In this document: positions 61,396 to 64,000 of the stretch, piece after piece
Position numbering within the stretch: position 1 is the first letter of the stretch
Layout of the letters: the number at the start of each line of letters is the position of its first letter
Assembly: GCA_003864495.1 (NCBI GenBank)
Contig: ML133498.1
Span: forward strand, 883,418-947,417
Reading direction: 5' to 3'
Length of the DNA: 64,000 bases
DNA from: Nemopilema nomurai
Taxonomy: Eukaryota > Cnidaria > Scyphozoa > Rhizostomeae > Rhizostomatidae
Notes under the pieces: model-generated
The model's database searches: none
Told to the model about the DNA's origin: nothing
What the model saw: only the letters and a program-made list of their open reading frames with translations
Program-made: the position numbers and the translations under genes

Positions 61396-63730
61396 ATGGG
61401 AAACTCCCTATCGCCACAAATCGCAAATGCAGAAAAAACTGGGGTTTGCTCGTTGAATGGAAAGAATCTGAAAGAGGTTTGTATTTGTAAAGATAGATCA
61501 AACTGGAATATTTTCATCAAAGCTTGGCCTAAATGGGCTTCTCCATATATTTTTATTCTGATATCAATATATTGCCAAGTTGCGTATCATCATCTTATTT
61601 CTGCCTTCGTGAATTGGTTCAAACAAAAAGTTACTGTGAAATGAATCAGCAGCTATTAAACCATCATTATTGATCAACGTTATATGCACATTAATGTACT
61701 AATTTGTACTAATAAGGATTACAACCTACCCTCTAACTGGATCATCATGCAAATCAGCATCATACAATTTGTGAAAATGTTTTCTCTAAGGCGATGTCAG
61801 TAGATCTAATCATTATTTTGGTGGAGCTCTAAGAGAATACTATGTATGAATCTCTCATAGGATATTTTTAGTACCTTCAAGGTCTTGGACTATGTTTTGT
61901 CACATCTCTCAAAATTCCCTAGGATCTTGCCTGATTTTTTATCAGGAATAATCTTTTAATTTACTTAGCATTTTGACATTTCTTACCTTCAAACAGAAGC
62001 ACTATAAAGATAAGGAGAGTCTGCCACAATTAATTTGATTCTCACTAAATCAGCCCAATTCTTTAAGCATAATTCTTTAGGCAAATATTATTGACAGTTA
62101 ATCTCATTTTAGCTTCCTCCAGAATTTTCAAAGTTGTCAAAGGTTTTGCGTACAACTGACCTGTCAAAAAATAAGCTTCATGAATTTCCACCTGTGCTTG
62201 GACAATTCAGTAACTTGAAAAGCCTTACAATTGAAAACAACTTGATAGGTAAGTGTGTAAAATTTTATGTCAAAGATGTTAACATATATTTTTGTATATA
62301 TATATATATATATCATAAGCATTTGCCTTATGATTATATATCTATGGTTTAAATGGCTCTGATAAAGGCTTTAAGCCGAAACAGAAGACACAAAAACTGT
62401 CTTGGCTACGGTGAAATCTCCATTGTTGGCTTCGGAGGTTCATCGCTCATTTAATTGGGTCGTATGGCCCAGTGGAATGAGCGTTGGTTTTTGGAGCAGC
62501 AAGCTGGAGTTCGATTCCGACCAAGAGTAGTTCGATACAATTGGGTAGCACCCTTGTGGAAAGAATGTTCCTCAATAATGTGAAGACTTCGTAATGTAAT
62601 GTGATTACTGATTAAACTTCAGTCAAAACATTTACAAGATAGTGTTTTCTCTGAATATCCATATATATATACAAATGATATATATGCAGCTAAAATCGCT
62701 CTGATGAAGGCTCGAAGCCGAAACAGAAGCAACAGTTGCCTTGGCTACAGTAAAATATTCAGTGTTGGCCACAAAGATTCTGTGTTCATTTCATTAGTTC
62801 ATATGGCTCAGTTGAATGAGCATTAATTTTTAAAACATTGTGACCAAGAGTGATACAAAACAATTCGGTAGCACTCATGTGGAAAGTCTTTCCCTCTGTC
62901 TGCCTTTGTCTCATGATTACATGTACATTCTCACATATTCAGTCACAAATGGTACAAAATGTATTTGACTGCCTCTTTAAGTTTTGGAAATTTTCCTATT
63001 TATGAAGTTGCATTCTCCTTTTTTGCAGGAACTATACCAGAGTTCCTTGGAAATCTTACAAAATTGGAAACTATAAGTTTGGGATATAATCACATTCATG
63101 AAATCCCAAAGGCTGTCTTTCCAAAGTTAAAAAATTTGACAACATTATCGTTGAAGAACAATAGATTGAAGATGTTCCCAATTGAAATTTGCCAGTTGAA
63201 AAAACTTGATGCAGTGGATCTTTCTGGCAATTTGATTGAAAGAATTCCTGATAACTTGGAGCATTTGCATGCTGTGGAACTTAATATGAATCAAAACAGA
63301 CTTCAGGAGCTGCCTGGATCACTCTGCAAATGCGAAAGACTAAAAGTGTTTAGAGCTGAGGAGAACTGCCTTGGACTTGATGCTATCTCAACAGATTTAC
63401 TCAGGAACTCTCAAATCTCTGTTTTGGCTTTAGATGGAAATCTTTTCCCAATGAGGTCTCTACGTGATAAGGATGGCTATGAATCTGTGAGTGTGTTCAA
63501 GTTTTCTTTGGACATAACACCTACTTGCAACATTATCTCTCTTTATTTCTTTTGGTGGTGTCATCACATTTTTGTAAGGGTTTTGGAGTTATTATGGTCA
63601 TTATGATTTAGAAATAACTTTTATAATCATTAATTCTATATCAGCAGGTAATATGAAAGTCTTTATTTTTTTCTGTTTCAATTCACAGTATATGGAACGC
63701 TACACAGCAACAAAAAAGAAGTTTGTTTGA
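61396..63730 (+). CDS. LRRC57: LRRC57, N-myristoylated leucine-rich repeat protein
   Basis: Small membrane-associated LRR protein, molecular function poorly known. Four exons: 61396-61476, 62113-62248, 63029-63486, 63689-63730; 717 nt, 238 residues (human 239). The N terminus MGNSLSPQI is a classic myristoylation signal, matching human MGNSALR. About seven to eight LRRs follow, of LxxLxLxxNxLxxxP type: LRTTDLSKNKLHEFP, LKSLTIENNLIG, LETISLGYNHIHEIP, LTTLSLKNNRLKMFP, LDAVDLSGNLIERIP, AVELNMNQNRLQELP, LKVFRAEENCLGL, ISVLALDGNLF. The C terminus YMERYTATKKKFV equals the human YMERFTATKKKFA. Intron phases agree across all junctions. Confidence 0.97.
62355..62580 (+). mobile_element. tRNA-derived SINE-like copy 1, LRRC57 intron 2
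   Basis: Begins with GCTCTGATAAAGGCTTTAAG then CCGAAACAGA, and includes the tRNA-like head at 62458-62522. Followed about 340 bp later by a diverged second copy in the same orientation. A TA-rich microsatellite lies just upstream (62294-62312). Confidence 0.6.
62458..62522 (+). other. tRNA-like sequence with pol III A and B boxes
   Basis: A box TGGCCCAGTGG at 62465-62475 and B box AGTTCGATTCC at 62508-62518, spaced as in tRNA genes. The 5' GGTCG can pair with the 3' CGACC. The anticodon arm is irregular and the molecule is short, so I take it as a SINE head or tRNA relic, not a working tRNA gene. Confidence 0.55.
62694..62890 (+). mobile_element. SINE-like copy 2 (decayed), LRRC57 intron 2
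   Basis: Repeats GCTCTGATGAAGGCTCGAAG then CCGAAACAGA, CTTGGCTAC, CATATGGCTCAGTTGAATGA and GGTAGCACTCATGTGGAAAG in the same order as copy 1, but the B box is lost. Also preceded by a TA-rich microsatellite. Confidence 0.6.
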
Positions 63731-64000
63731 AACAGAGTGCCAAAGTATATTTCTTGATCATGCCTTGCTTAGAAGTATTCCTTCTGAATTATAATATCTA
63801 CTTTGTCATAAAACATATTGTAAAGGCCATTGTTGTATATTTAGGCAGTACTTTGTTTGTCTCCATGTCACATTAAGAATTAAGATGTAATGTATGTAAT
63901 CACTGTTTGTCTTATTTTTGTAAGTTATTGCATCTTGATATCAATATGGAATTAAGTTTAGAGTATGATGGCTTTGGTAGACTGACAACTGAATAATTGT

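Noticed and set aside
62458..62522. A functional tRNA gene
   Set aside because: Pol III boxes are good, but the anticodon arm does not fold properly and the body is too short; it is part of a repeated SINE-like unit.

Overview
This window is nuclear DNA from an animal. Genes are broken into many short exons by GT-AG introns, the background is AT-rich, and no operons or ribosome binding sites are seen. Gene content is that of a ciliated metazoan: an axonemal dynein, a Jun transcription factor, a sialic-acid O-acetyltransferase, heparan-sulfate EXT2 and a heme globin with the two classic globin introns. Short intergenic spaces, modest introns and conserved intron positions suit a non-vertebrate such as an anthozoan cnidarian. 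That last placement is inference; no marker in the window fixes the phylum.

Layout. (1) 158-12183 (+): last 27 exons of an inner-arm axonemal dynein heavy chain of the DNAH3/7/12 group; its 5' part lies outside the window. (2) 14713-18319 (-): CNPPD1, a membrane-anchored cyclin-fold protein, first coding exon not resolved. (3) 21007-35318 (+): CASD1, about 24 exons, head-to-head with CNPPD1. A hAT-type MITE lies between them and another MITE-like element sits in a CASD1 intron. (4) 38191-45105 (-): a three-exon globin with introns at the classical positions; its 5.6 kb first intron holds a possible nested gene on the + strand. (5) 48698-50050 (-): intronless Jun. (6) 52172-52705 (-) and 52929-55411 (+): FBXO48 and TYW5, sharing a 223-bp bidirectional promoter. 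(7) 56955-58035: an inverted-repeat transposable element with perfect 93-bp arms and a 7-bp target duplication, then a 60-residue single-pass membrane protein ORF. (8) 58882-60990 (-): EXT2, unusually in a single exon. (9) 61396-63730 (+): LRRC57, four exons, with tRNA-derived SINE-like copies in an intron.

The genes are unrelated housekeeping and developmental loci; nothing suggests a co-operating cluster. Exon chains were joined by hand and checked for reading-frame continuity. The dynein chain sums to an exact multiple of three over 27 exons only if three introns use GC donors. Minisatellites with units of 13-28 bp recur in introns. The most unusual observations are the GC-AG introns in the dynein gene, the foldback element, the intronless EXT2, the nested unidentified exons in the globin intron, the candidate N-myristoylated globin and the micro-exon/micro-intron puzzle in CASD1.
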